NCBI GenBank assembly: GCA_017454915.1
Contig: JAFTCC010000057.1
Coordinates: forward strand, 1-33,095
Reading direction: 5' to 3'
DNA: 33,095 nucleotides
From: Paludibacteraceae bacterium
Lineage (GTDB): Bacteria > Bacteroidota > Bacteroidia > Bacteroidales > Paludibacteraceae
Shown piece by piece: positions 25,169-32,849 of this stretch. The position numbers and the translations under genes are program-made. The notes below the pieces were generated by a model, which was given only the letters and a program-made list of their open reading frames with translations, did no database searches and had not been told where the DNA came from. Within the stretch, counting starts at the first letter, position 1. Every line of letters starts with the position of its first letter.

Positions 25169-25768
25169 TTATTCAATCCAATGAAGTTTTGTCGTTCCTA
25201 AATAGCCTTTTGCAAAGACAAACCAAGCGTAATTGACAGCAGAACTTGAAACAGATGCAAAATCTCCATTTTTGGCACACGCTATTCTATCAGGAAACAA
25301 AAATACTTCCTTCAGACACCCTTTTGAATAAAGCCTTTCAAATCTTGTTTTTCCTGCCAGATTATTCACATTCAGAAGAAAGATAGCTTCTCCGCTTTCA
25401 GGAAGCAGTTCTAATGAATGTTCAATGAACTCCAATGTAAATTTATAAGGTGGATTTGTGAGAATACACGTACAATCTTCTTTCAGTTTGTCCACTTTCA
25501 AGAAGTCAATTCCTCCTGTTCCATAGCCACGATCAATGAGGTCTGTTGAAATAACTTCGTGACCATGTTTCTTCAGTTCTTCAGACAAATGACCTTCTCC
25601 ACATGCACATTCATATATGACATGAGGCAACTGCTTTTGATGCAATAGTCTTGAAATGGCTTTTGGATTAGTTGCATAATAGTCATTCACCTCTCGCTGT
25701 TGTTCTGTGTGATTGCTGGCTCCAAGATTTGCAAAGAGCGCAGAATGATTGCCTGTCCAGTCTTTCAT
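25169..25768 (-). CDS. Phage-type adenine-specific DNA methyltransferase
   Basis: A 199-aa Rossmann-fold methyltransferase. SAM-binding motif I is ECACGEGHLSEEL (about 52-64), motif II includes HEVISTDL, and the catalytic motif IV is TNPPYKF (about 108-114), typical of N6-adenine (or N4-cytosine) amino-methyltransferases. No target-recognition domain is obvious at this size. Such short enzymes are common in phages of Bacteroidetes. Its ATG overlaps the stop of the preceding gene (ATGA), so the two are co-translated. Position after the tail-fibre genes resembles the DNA-modification slot of Mu-like phages. Confidence 0.75.
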   Translation of the reverse strand: MKDWTGNHSALFANLGASNHTEQQREVNDYYATNPKAISRLLHQKQLPHVIYECACGEGHLSEELKKHGHEVISTDLIDRGYGTGGIDFLKVDKLKEDCTCILTNPPYKFTLEFIEHSLELLPESGEAIFLLNVNNLAGKTRFERLYSKGCLKEVFLFPDRIACAKNGDFASVSSSAVNYAWFVFAKGYLGTTKLHWIE

Positions 25769-26414
25769 ACGTTCAGAGCAAATTTGACATCCTGAGCACC
25801 GTTTAGGAGTTCGTAGGTGTTCAAGAGGTTGGATTCATATATATGCACATTGCCTAAGAACAGCGTAATAGACTTCAACGGCAGATCTATTTCACGCGCC
25901 ATCAAATAAAGGTGGTAAATGTCGCACGGAAGCCCTAAATTTGCGTCTGATGAACGCTGATAGGCTGAGATAATCACTTTCCCGTCCTCTATCTGGAATT
26001 GCACCAGAGACAAACATGGTTGCTGATTGGTTTCCACACCGGTTTCACCCAAGAACAGGACATAGTTCTTGCTGTTCTTCTGTTCTTCTTTTCTGCATTG
26101 ATCTTCTTGACCAATGCCGGCAGACGCTTGAAATAGGTTGGATAGCTGTTTTTGAGTTGTCCACCGCAATAGTCCCACCATGTGATGCCTTCGACTCGGT
26201 ATTGTTCCGTAGAGGTAATACCTGCCTCAAACATCTTCAACTCTGTTTTGAGTTTCTTGCGGGCAATGCCGTGCGTTTCGAAGATGTCGAGCAGATCGGC
26301 AGGCTCCATGTGCAGCACTTCATTGGTTAAATACTTGATGCTTCCCTTTTTGTTGGTTTGCATCTTTCCTTCGGACATAATTTTGTCTAGAATATCAAAA
26401 TAGACGTTTCTCAT
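25765..26414 (-). pseudogene. Thymidylate-synthase-family enzyme, dCMP-type, frameshifted
   Basis: Two overlapping frames together encode one protein of about 216 aa. The first (from 26414) ends its homologous part in GITWWDYC, SYPTYFKRLPALVKKINAEK; the second continues KNSKNYVLFLGETGVETNQ, the catalytic PCLSLVQFQ (Cys codon 26014-26016), SAYQRSSDANLGLPCD and NVHIYESN. They join at a run of four A on the minus strand (complement of 26089-26092); one extra A, or a -1 slip, restores the frame. In thymidylate synthases the motif reads LGLPFN, with Asn binding uracil; here it is Asp (25921-25923), as in dCMP hydroxymethylases. It therefore probably made a modified dCMP for phage DNA. It may be broken or expressed by frameshifting. 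Confidence 0.75.
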
Positions 26415-26430
26415 AAAAAAAACAATTTAA

Positions 26431-26463
26431 TTTGGTTATGTCAAAAAAAGAGTTGTAATTTTG
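26431..26463 (+). promoter_or_regulatory. Bacteroidetes-type promoter inside the prophage
   Basis: TTTG (26431-26434), 21 nt, TAATTTTG (26456-26463), reading rightwards against all other prophage genes. Transcription would start near 26470 into the region with overlapping hairpins. Confidence 0.5.
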
Positions 26464-26527
26464 TGCGCTCTTACAATTCTACGATATTTATTTGTAGAGA
26501 CATACGGCATTGGCCGATATATATACG

Positions 26528-26824
26528 ATGCGAAGCACCCGCATATTTAGGAACACTATGTCCTCGGTAGCGGGTGCTTCGCTTGTAAATGTGTCAGATA
26601 GAAAGGTAAGAGAGTTTATCTGCCCAGCCGAGGACATTTTTTGTGCCCGGCGGCTTTATATGTCGTTTGGCGGTTTGCACAGGGTAAGAGCGGTGCAAGT
26701 CGCATGCTGTTTTCTCAATCTTCGGTTTACTCTGTTATCAGTTGCGGTCGCTTTTAGGCTCACTTGCCTTGCTTGTGTGCCTGTCGGTCTGTGTTGTAGG
26801 CTTCTTTTTCGTGGGTATGGTTAG
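26528..26824 (+). CDS. Possible small protein overlapping a structured RNA
   Basis: A 98-codon open frame starting MRSTRIFRNTMSSVAGASLV, with Cys- and Leu-rich second half (LTCLACVPVGLCC) that could be a membrane segment. I do not recognise it. The first 110 nt coincide with two perfect inverted repeats, so the open frame may be accidental and the region an RNA. It runs opposite to the flanking phage genes and has its own promoter. Confidence 0.3.
   Translation: MRSTRIFRNTMSSVAGASLVNVSDRKVREFICPAEDIFCARRLYMSFGGLHRVRAVQVACCFLNLRFTLLSVAVAFRLTCLACVPVGLCCRLLFRGYG
26530..26642 (+). ncRNA. Two interleaved hairpins, attenuator or small RNA
   Basis: Stem A pairs GCGAAGCACCCGC (26530-26542) with GCGGGTGCTTCGC (26570-26582), 13 bp perfect. 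Stem B pairs ATGTCCTCGG (26558-26567, in the loop of A) with CCGAGGACAT (26628-26637), 10 bp perfect, followed by six T. A and B interleave, so they form a pseudoknot or are alternatives; B with its T-run would be the terminator and A the antiterminator. Confidence 0.5.
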
Positions 26825-26831
26825 AAATAAC

Positions 26832-27395
26832 TTATGACTGCTTTCCTTTTAAAGATAATTCTATGATATAGTCGGACATTTCCTGTGTTGTTACGCCGTA
26901 GTGCTCTAGTCCATAGAGCACCGGTTTGCCATGCTTGGCGCACACGGCGTCAACGTGCTCTTTGTCCATGCCTATGGATATGTGTGCCACTGTCTCAATG
27001 AGTTGCCCAGGACGTTGCGTATAGGCATAAGAGCCTACTTTCATTGTCTGGCTACCGTCTTGTAGCATGAGGTCGTTACCGTCCTGATATGCGTCGAGGC
27101 CTTTTGCCTGCAGGTACTCCAGGCATCGCTGGATTATCCGCTGTCCTAGGTCGCGGTTGGTTTTTGAGAGCGCGCAGAGGCATATATCGCCTTGGGCGAC
27201 GACTATGGTGCCTCCGTTCCACTTTCCCTGGTAGATGGGTCTGGCGGTGTCTATGGCCTCGCGGTTGAATGTTCCGCTCTGCCGGCCGATGGCGTATCCC
27301 GGTCCTTGGGCTACAGCCAGCAGCAGGCATTCCTGATTGTGCTCGGCGGCGTGTTTAGCAGCGATTATGGCTTGCTCGTATGTGATTGTTTCCAT
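26832..27395 (-). CDS. Prophage protein with lipoate-ligase (BPL/LplA) fold
   Basis: A 187-aa protein between the tail fibre and the DNA-modification genes. The sequence GYAIGRQSGTF, QGKWNGGTIVVAQGDICLCALS, NDLMLQDGSQTMKVGSYAY and a later TVAHISIGMD follows the order of motifs in the lipoate/biotin protein ligase fold: the substrate-binding Gly-Gly turn and the N-D-(x)n-G-x-K-x-x-G lysine loop. The RR-x-GGG motif of true LplA enzymes is reduced to KWNGGTIV. It could be a ligase modifying a virion or host protein or a reused fold. I am moderately sure of the fold and unsure of activity. Confidence 0.55.
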   Translation of the reverse strand: METITYEQAIIAAKHAAEHNQECLLLAVAQGPGYAIGRQSGTFNREAIDTARPIYQGKWNGGTIVVAQGDICLCALSKTNRDLGQRIIQRCLEYLQAKGLDAYQDGNDLMLQDGSQTMKVGSYAYTQRPGQLIETVAHISIGMDKEHVDAVCAKHGKPVLYGLEHYGVTTQEMSDYIIELSLKGKQS

Positions 27396-27416
27396 GTTTG
27401 CGTTAGTTTAGGATGT

Positions 27417-29444
27417 TTATACTGCTATGAAGTCTGTAAAGGTTTTGTTTTCGAGCACAGCTTGTTTCTCTTCAGCGGTGCCTTCCATCACTGTCTGGTA
27501 TTCCGCTGCCGTGAAGTTGCATGTAGCTCGATATTCGGTGGATATTACGCCTTTGAGCGATGGTATGCTGAGGTACATGTAAAGCACGAAGTTTCCGGTC
27601 TGCATGTCCGCGTAGCCTCCAAACGAGAGGTCGGCGTGACACATGGCTAGTGCAATGTCGTTTCCGTCTACGGTAGTTCCAATGTTGAGAACTAGTTTGA
27701 TTGATAGAGGGTTGGTAGAGGGATTCATAAATATGTTTGCGATTGCAGCTACGTCGAGCTGGGAGTCCAGCCTCATGGAGGTGTTTTGCTGGTCATATTC
27801 AGCATTCGTACGCAAGGCGATGGTGTCGCCGTCTTGACCGTCACTGACTGTAAACAAGTCTATCCAGTCGGTTTCCTCGGTATATTTCATACGGAGCGTG
27901 TAGGAACCTCCATTATCAACAACATCGAACTCTGGTGTTAATCCGTCAACGCCGTCATGGCCGTCGGCACCATCAGCACCGTCAGTGCCGGATTCACCTG
28001 GTGCGCCGTCATCGCCGTCATAGACTGTGAATAAGTGTTCCCATGTATTGCCTCCGTCGTAGCTTACTTCGATTTCGTGTTCATCACCTGCTTGTTCTGG
28101 GTCTTCCCTAAGCATGACATTGTTGGCAGGGGCTGCTTCTATTCCCCACGGATTGGAGATGTATTTCCACTTGTCGGACAGGTCGCTGTCAAGGTTTGCA
28201 GCAGTAGTGTTAATCTGGAACACAGAAAACTTTGACGGAGTGATAACACCTCCACTACCATAATTAGTGCCAGTATCAATAAGTAGTGTTACAATGCTGC
28301 CTGTATCGGTGTAACTATTTTTGCTGACAAAGGCGATTCCCATAATGTCCTTGTGGCTGTCATCACCTCCGTTTCTCTTGTTAACTACATTTTGTGTAAC
28401 ACCTGTGGACTTACACAGCCTTATACGATATATACCTCTTTCGTAATTAGCAAGCAGAGCGCTACTCTCATTAGGCAACTCGGATAGGTTCCACCGGATA
28501 GTAGCGTCATCGAAGTTTTCAATATCCCGAATATCCTCTCCAGAAGAACCTCCAACATTTATGTAATAATACAAATCATAGTACTGTTTAGGTGCGTCTG
28601 TAATGAGTTGTCTGAGTGCCACCTCTATGCCATCGGTTTTGGTATCTGCGTTTTCCTGCACTCGTGTCCATTGGGTGAAGCGCAAATATCGTTTTTCGTT
28701 TTCGGCGCCTTCTTCGGCTGTACGCTGGTAGAGGTATGTTTTGCCATCAATGTTGATGCCTTGCTGCGCGCATATTCTCTGTGTGAGCGTTCCGTTTTGG
28801 TCTCTGGTTGTGATGAATAATGCTGCGAAGCCTCCGTACTGTTGGCTGTTTTGCGTTGTTGCGTTGTCTACTGTTTCGGTGGTGTTGACTTGCAGGTCAT
28901 CGATGTAGCAGTTCCATAGTCCGCATTGCTGCGCTTTGAGGTAGTTGTCGTCGTCTTCGGTGAATTGGCTTGCTGGGTCGTCAAAAGGCAGTGCTGCCAT
29001 GTCGTTGAATGTTATGTCGACGTCTGCGGTGGTTGTTGTTCCGGTGTTTTTTCCTGTGGTGACAGTGGTTATGTTGATTGTTTCGCTGATGCTTATATGG
29101 CTGGGGTTCTTTGAGGCGTAATCGCCAGCAGGCTGGTATTGCCCTTCATGGTTGTGATTTTTTGCTGCATAGTCGGCATCATGATTATGGTCAACAGCTG
29201 CTTTCCCTTCCAGAGCTTGCTTTACTACTCTGTTCTGCACCGGGTTAGCAGATGAGTCATTTAGTGCGTCGTCAATAGAAATTGTGCGTTGGTTCAAAGC
29301 TTCATTTAGTCCGTTGATAGAGGACATGGGAATAGCATCGTTCTTATGCCAGAACGAATCTATCCATGAAGTGAAATGCGCTTCTAATGGTTTCAGACCT
29401 TTCCGAAACCATGATTTGATTTGGTCTCTTGATACAACAGCCAT
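27417..29444 (-). CDS. Phage tail fibre with collagen-like segment
   Basis: A 675-aa virion protein. The N-terminus (MAVVSRDQIKSWFRKGLKPLEAHF) is probably the baseplate-attachment part. Residues about 75-120 contain HNHDADYAAKNHNHEGQY, the His-rich shaft repeat common in tail fibres. A Gly-X-Y stretch (GDDGAPGESGTDGADGADG, about residues 476-503) is collagen-like and forms triple helices. The C-terminal part is the presumed receptor-binding region. It follows the collar protein by 2 nt and is typical of the last structural gene in Mu/P2-like phages of Bacteroidetes. Confidence 0.82.
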   Translation of the reverse strand: MAVVSRDQIKSWFRKGLKPLEAHFTSWIDSFWHKNDAIPMSSINGLNEALNQRTISIDDALNDSSANPVQNRVVKQALEGKAAVDHNHDADYAAKNHNHEGQYQPAGDYASKNPSHISISETINITTVTTGKNTGTTTTADVDITFNDMAALPFDDPASQFTEDDDNYLKAQQCGLWNCYIDDLQVNTTETVDNATTQNSQQYGGFAALFITTRDQNGTLTQRICAQQGINIDGKTYLYQRTAEEGAENEKRYLRFTQWTRVQENADTKTDGIEVALRQLITDAPKQYYDLYYYINVGGSSGEDIRDIENFDDATIRWNLSELPNESSALLANYERGIYRIRLCKSTGVTQNVVNKRNGGDDSHKDIMGIAFVSKNSYTDTGSIVTLLIDTGTNYGSGGVITPSKFSVFQINTTAANLDSDLSDKWKYISNPWGIEAAPANNVMLREDPEQAGDEHEIEVSYDGGNTWEHLFTVYDGDDGAPGESGTDGADGADGHDGVDGLTPEFDVVDNGGSYTLRMKYTEETDWIDLFTVSDGQDGDTIALRTNAEYDQQNTSMRLDSQLDVAAIANIFMNPSTNPLSIKLVLNIGTTVDGNDIALAMCHADLSFGGYADMQTGNFVLYMYLSIPSLKGVISTEYRATCNFTAAEYQTVMEGTAEEKQAVLENKTFTDFIAV

Positions 29445-29446
29445 AG

Positions 29447-30409
29447 TTATTTGAGTTTTATGATGTAATTCAAAACAATATACGGCGGACGGTTTTCGTG
29501 AGCAGCTCCACCACCGGCATTTTCTATTAAGTTCTCGTGCACTTTTTTGAATGTCGTATAGTTACTACTTGAACATGAATCGTGTGCAAGACCATACAAC
29601 CAAGGGCTATTATTCCCATTATCATTAGATCCTCCACCGCCGCCACTATTATAGTCGTCATTATATGAAATAAGGTTGTGTTTATGGCTTGGCATCTGGT
29701 CGGTTGTTAGTATCACTGTATTTGCACCACCCTTTTGGTTGATGCTATTGTAACCATTTGCACCACGACCTGCGACAAAGAGACCTCGCATGTCCGGCAG
29801 TTTGAAAGTGGAATTGTCATCGGCTCCGTAGGTTGTTCCGAGAACAGAAAAAAGAGCAGAATACTCACTTCTGCTATAAGAGGATCCATTGCACAATGCC
29901 CATCCTGAAGGAATGGTATTTGCCGGCCACATCATAATAGAACCAGCCGGGGCGGGTTGAAGTGTAGCTATCTGTGCCTGGAGTGATTCTATCTCGGTGC
30001 GCAGTTGGCGGTTCGTTTTGTTCGTCAGTGTCACAAAATCACTCCAGTTGTATTGCTCGGAACCGAGACCGGCGCGAAGCATGCGCTTGGTATAGGCGTT
30101 TGGATATGGCTCAGCATTGGCTGTGACAGCTATTGCATATTTCTCCAAAAACAAGGTGCTATGTGTTTTGTCCCCTCCCTCGAAGAAGAGAACCTCGCCT
30201 TGGGGAAAATCTTGTGTCTTCAGAAACACATATCCTGAGCGGCGAATGGAGCCTGATATGTCACACCCGGATAGGATGATTTTGTCACCGGCAATGGCTC
30301 CAATCATTTCAGCCATGTGCTGGTTCTGCTGAAGATAGTCCAATGTTTCGCAGTCAAGCGGAAAGTCATTGTTCTGCTGTGCAAGATAGTTTCCAAGAAT
30401 CTTATTCAT
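29447..30409 (-). CDS. Phage tail collar-domain fibre protein
   Basis: A 320-aa protein with a phage Tail Collar domain: PAGSIMMWPANTIPSGWALCNGSS, then YGADDNSTFKLPDMRGLFVAGRG and DQMPSHKHNL, the Zn-ligand-like S-H-K-H motif. The C-terminus is rich in Gly, Asn, Ser and Tyr (about 250-290) and ends in ENRPPYIVLNYIIK, the usual family end. A coiled-coil segment at about 128-150 (RQLRTEIESLQAQIATLQ) probably trimerises it. It is encoded one base after the 162-aa protein. Confidence 0.88.
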   Translation of the reverse strand: MNKILGNYLAQQNNDFPLDCETLDYLQQNQHMAEMIGAIAGDKIILSGCDISGSIRRSGYVFLKTQDFPQGEVLFFEGGDKTHSTLFLEKYAIAVTANAEPYPNAYTKRMLRAGLGSEQYNWSDFVTLTNKTNRQLRTEIESLQAQIATLQPAPAGSIMMWPANTIPSGWALCNGSSYSRSEYSALFSVLGTTYGADDNSTFKLPDMRGLFVAGRGANGYNSINQKGGANTVILTTDQMPSHKHNLISYNDDYNSGGGGGSNDNGNNSPWLYGLAHDSCSSSNYTTFKKVHENLIENAGGGAAHENRPPYIVLNYIIKLK

Positions 30410-30410
30410 A

Positions 30411-30899
30411 TTATCTATATGTTATGGTGTAACGTTTTGAAGCCAGTTTGTAGGTATCAATCAAGGCTTGCATTTGTGCTTCAGCAAATGAGCCTCTAAG
30501 TTCCGCTGGGACTATCACGGTGAAGTCCACCGATGTACTTCCTGAGAATGCGCGTTTGTTCAGAATGACCGCATTCCCTGTTGTCCGTTCCGGAACCATC
30601 AAGAACCGGGACAACTCTCTCTTGTAGATAATTGTTCCGGAACGTGCATCCACGTCTTCAATCGTGATCCGGCGCTGGGCGTTATCGAAGCGATCATTGA
30701 GAACAGCCTTCAGATAGCAGACTTGTCCGGTGTGTGTCAGCCTGTAGTTGGTTTCTTCCCTATAGGAACTGAATACGCTTGCCGCCCTGCGCACTCCGGA
30801 GAGCATGACATAGATCAATCCCATCAGAAGCGGTTGACGGAGTTTGAGCGGCACAAGTGCCAACCCCAAGCGATTATAGTTTATATCATAGTGTATCAT
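30411..30899 (-). CDS. Phage protein in tail-protein-I position
   Basis: A 162-aa protein of unknown family. The order after baseplate J and before the fibres is where P2 gpI or Mu gp48 sits. Sequence features: LKLRQPLLMGLIYVMLSGVRRA near the start and a conserved-looking VPAELRGSFAEAQMQALIDTYKLASKRYTI end. Its start overlaps the end of the J-like gene (ATGA), so they are translationally coupled. The tail-I role is inferred from position only. Confidence 0.6.
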   Translation of the reverse strand: MIHYDINYNRLGLALVPLKLRQPLLMGLIYVMLSGVRRAASVFSSYREETNYRLTHTGQVCYLKAVLNDRFDNAQRRITIEDVDARSGTIIYKRELSRFLMVPERTTGNAVILNKRAFSGSTSVDFTVIVPAELRGSFAEAQMQALIDTYKLASKRYTITYR

Positions 30900-31717
30900 A
30901 GCGAATGGGCGTTCATATTCAGATTGATGTTTGCCACGTGGAAATAGCCGGCTGTAGGAACTATATAGGCATTGATTGGTGCAAAGGTAGTAGTGGATGC
31001 AGGGGCTGCTTCTGAAGAAACGAGATCAGCAATCTTCACACCATCTACAGCCTGAATGGAGTCTATCAGAGCCATATTGCTGAACTCTCCATTGAAAGGC
31101 AGATTCTCCACATAGTCCTTGATAGCAGTTTCACAGTCATATTGTACTGTCAGCGGGTCTTTGGTCGGGTCGTAATAGATATTCACTTCACAACGGAACT
31201 CATCAGCTTTCTCATTGATGAGAGAAATACGAACACCGGCATCTTTAATCTCCTGAAGGTATGCAGCGAGTTGCACGGCTTCTTCCGGCTGAATAGGTGC
31301 GCGTTTGGATGAGTCATCTTGATCCACACCTGCCACTTTGATGACCAGGAGTGAAGACTGGTTTGATTCGTTAGCCGTTGCATGTTTTACAACTCTTGCT
31401 GCGTCAATGTCCTCTTCTGTCATTACGGTTGTATCATAACGATCCGTGTCCGGGATGAGCGTCTTATCTTTCATAAAAGCCAGCGTTTTGTCCCGGTACC
31501 ATTTAGGACGGTGCGGAATCATCTCATCAATGGTTGTGTTCACTTCCTTCCTATACTCATCCCAAAGTGCTTCATGCACATAAATAGCAAATGCCACCAC
31601 GTAGAGAAGTAGTCTCCAGATAGCGGTTGCTGAAGAAGAGGTGAGTGAACTCAAAGCCGGTGCGCTGTTCTTTTGGGTCACCATGTCATTGAAAATTGTG
31701 TCGATTGATCGTGCCAT
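30896..31717 (-). CDS. Baseplate J-like protein
   Basis: A 273-aa phage baseplate wedge protein. The N-terminal part (WDEYRKEVNTTIDEMIPHRPKWYRDKTLAFM) and the C-terminal two thirds, with SLLVIKVAGVDQDD, LAAYLQEIKDAGVRISLINEKAD and TAIKDYVENLPFNGEFSNMALI, follow the plan of gpJ/gp47 proteins: two ferredoxin-like subdomains and the NLPFNGEFS-like insertion. It lies between the small 97-aa gene and the 162-aa gene. Confidence 0.78.
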   Translation of the reverse strand: MARSIDTIFNDMVTQKNSAPALSSLTSSSATAIWRLLLYVVAFAIYVHEALWDEYRKEVNTTIDEMIPHRPKWYRDKTLAFMKDKTLIPDTDRYDTTVMTEEDIDAARVVKHATANESNQSSLLVIKVAGVDQDDSSKRAPIQPEEAVQLAAYLQEIKDAGVRISLINEKADEFRCEVNIYYDPTKDPLTVQYDCETAIKDYVENLPFNGEFSNMALIDSIQAVDGVKIADLVSSEAAPASTTTFAPINAYIVPTAGYFHVANINLNMNAHSL

Positions 31718-31720
31718 AGG

Positions 31721-32014
31721 TTATGAAACTATAAAGTCTATTTCTATGCCCCAGTATTCGATACCCTCGAATGGGGACGTTGATTCATCTGTTTTTGTGA
31801 CACCGGTTGCCGGGTGTATATTGCGCTCACGATAGAACGCCCGAACGTTGGCATCACCATCAATTTCAGCAGGCACTTCAATGGTCTGTTCTACCTCCAG
31901 ATCATCCGTCAGACAGAGACCGTTAGCGATGGCTAAAGCCAAAGCTGAAGAAGCGTCTCCAGTAGCCTGCAAAGCTATGTCGAGCAGGTTCTGCCCGTTC
32001 ATTGTTACTTCCAT
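31721..32014 (-). CDS. Small phage tail protein (possible LysM/gpX-type)
   Basis: A 97-aa protein: MEVTMNGQNLLDIALQATGD, NGLCLTDDLEVEQTIEVPAE. The QNLLDIALQATGD..LALAIANGL pattern is that of LysM-like (P2 gpX) proteins, which bind peptidoglycan or shape the tail tip. Start overlaps the end of the gp25-like gene by 10 nt. The family is a motif-level guess. Confidence 0.6.
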   Translation of the reverse strand: MEVTMNGQNLLDIALQATGDASSALALAIANGLCLTDDLEVEQTIEVPAEIDGDANVRAFYRERNIHPATGVTKTDESTSPFEGIEYWGIEIDFIVS

Positions 32015-32289
32015 TCTGCTTCCACGTCTAATGTTGTACCTGTTATTTTGACGCTGTTCACGCGCATTCCATCACGTGAAAACTGCTCACGTATCTCACG
32101 GCTCAATCGGTCCACAGAAGCCGTTTCCAGATAATTGACCACACCGACGCCCATTGTGGGGTTCTGCTTCCATTCTCCTTTGTTGGTACCAAGAAGCAGC
32201 TGTTGAGCTTGCTTCAGGTTTTCCTCCACTGCCAGGTCTCCATTGATGACCTTCAGCTCCAGTCCGGATGTTAGTGCTATATCATTCAT
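32005..32289 (-). CDS. gp25/gpW-like baseplate protein
   Basis: A 94-aa protein with the gp25-like pattern: GDLAVEENLKQAQQLLLGTNKGEWKQNPTMGVGV, then IREQFSRDGMRVNSVKI. Members have a lysozyme-like fold and seed the baseplate wedge. It lies 26 nt downstream of the base_V gene. Confidence 0.82.
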   Translation of the reverse strand: MNDIALTSGLELKVINGDLAVEENLKQAQQLLLGTNKGEWKQNPTMGVGVVNYLETASVDRLSREIREQFSRDGMRVNSVKITGTTLDVEAEWK

Positions 32290-32315
32290 TTAATCGGTGT
32301 TTGAACGGTGTTTAA

Positions 32316-32849
32316 TTAGTGTTTGAGTGCGTCATCAGCGAAGTCACTCAGTTGCGGTTGCGGGGTCTTCGGTGTGAATACGATTGCCAACGGTGACCCA
32401 TTACCGGCAACGGCAGATGTAGAAAGTAGTGTTGTGAGCGTTTGCAAATCCGAAAAGACCTTCATCATCCACTCAACCATTTTGTCTGCTTTGACGCTTC
32501 CGATGGAGCCTCCATTGAAGACAAAACCATTGCTATCAGCTGTGAGACTCTTATCCTGTATCTTTATTTCGAGTTTGTCAATCTCCGAGGCATGCACAAC
32601 AGAATAGTAATCACTTTCCTCAATCCTGGCACAAAGCACCTGACAACCGGTCTTCGGGAATATGACAATGCCGGTGTTGCCGTTTGTGATGCACTGGAGA
32701 CGCACACCGTACATAATGACACCATCATCGTCAATGTCACATGTTCTTGCGGTTTGGTCCACGCTCTTCACTTCAGCAAGAACCGTCACCGGCTTCCCTT
32801 TCAGTGCATTCGCCAAATCTTTTCTTATATCTTCCTCAGTTTTTGCCAT
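32316..32849 (-). CDS. Baseplate assembly protein V-like spike
   Basis: A 177-aa protein with an OB-fold (VTVLAEVKSVDQTARTCDIDDDG, GIVIFPKTGCQVLCARIEE) followed by a short beta-helical part (KLEIKIQDKSLTADSNGFVFNGG) and a helical tail. This is the design of gpV/gp45 central spikes. Its ATG lies inside the end of the upstream gene (14-nt overlap), so translation is coupled. Confidence 0.82.
   Translation of the reverse strand: MAKTEEDIRKDLANALKGKPVTVLAEVKSVDQTARTCDIDDDGVIMYGVRLQCITNGNTGIVIFPKTGCQVLCARIEESDYYSVVHASEIDKLEIKIQDKSLTADSNGFVFNGGSIGSVKADKMVEWMMKVFSDLQTLTTLLSTSAVAGNGSPLAIVFTPKTPQPQLSDFADDALKH

Noticed and set aside
25028..25201. 57-codon + strand frame after the TAG ORF
   Set aside because: It runs through a strong terminator and into the end of the convergent methyltransferase gene; no coding signal.
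29550..29700. Asn/Ser/Tyr/Gly-rich C-terminal region of the collar fibre as a diversity-generating retroelement target
   Set aside because: No reverse transcriptase, no template repeat and no C-type-lectin end; the protein ends in the ordinary collar-domain sequence.
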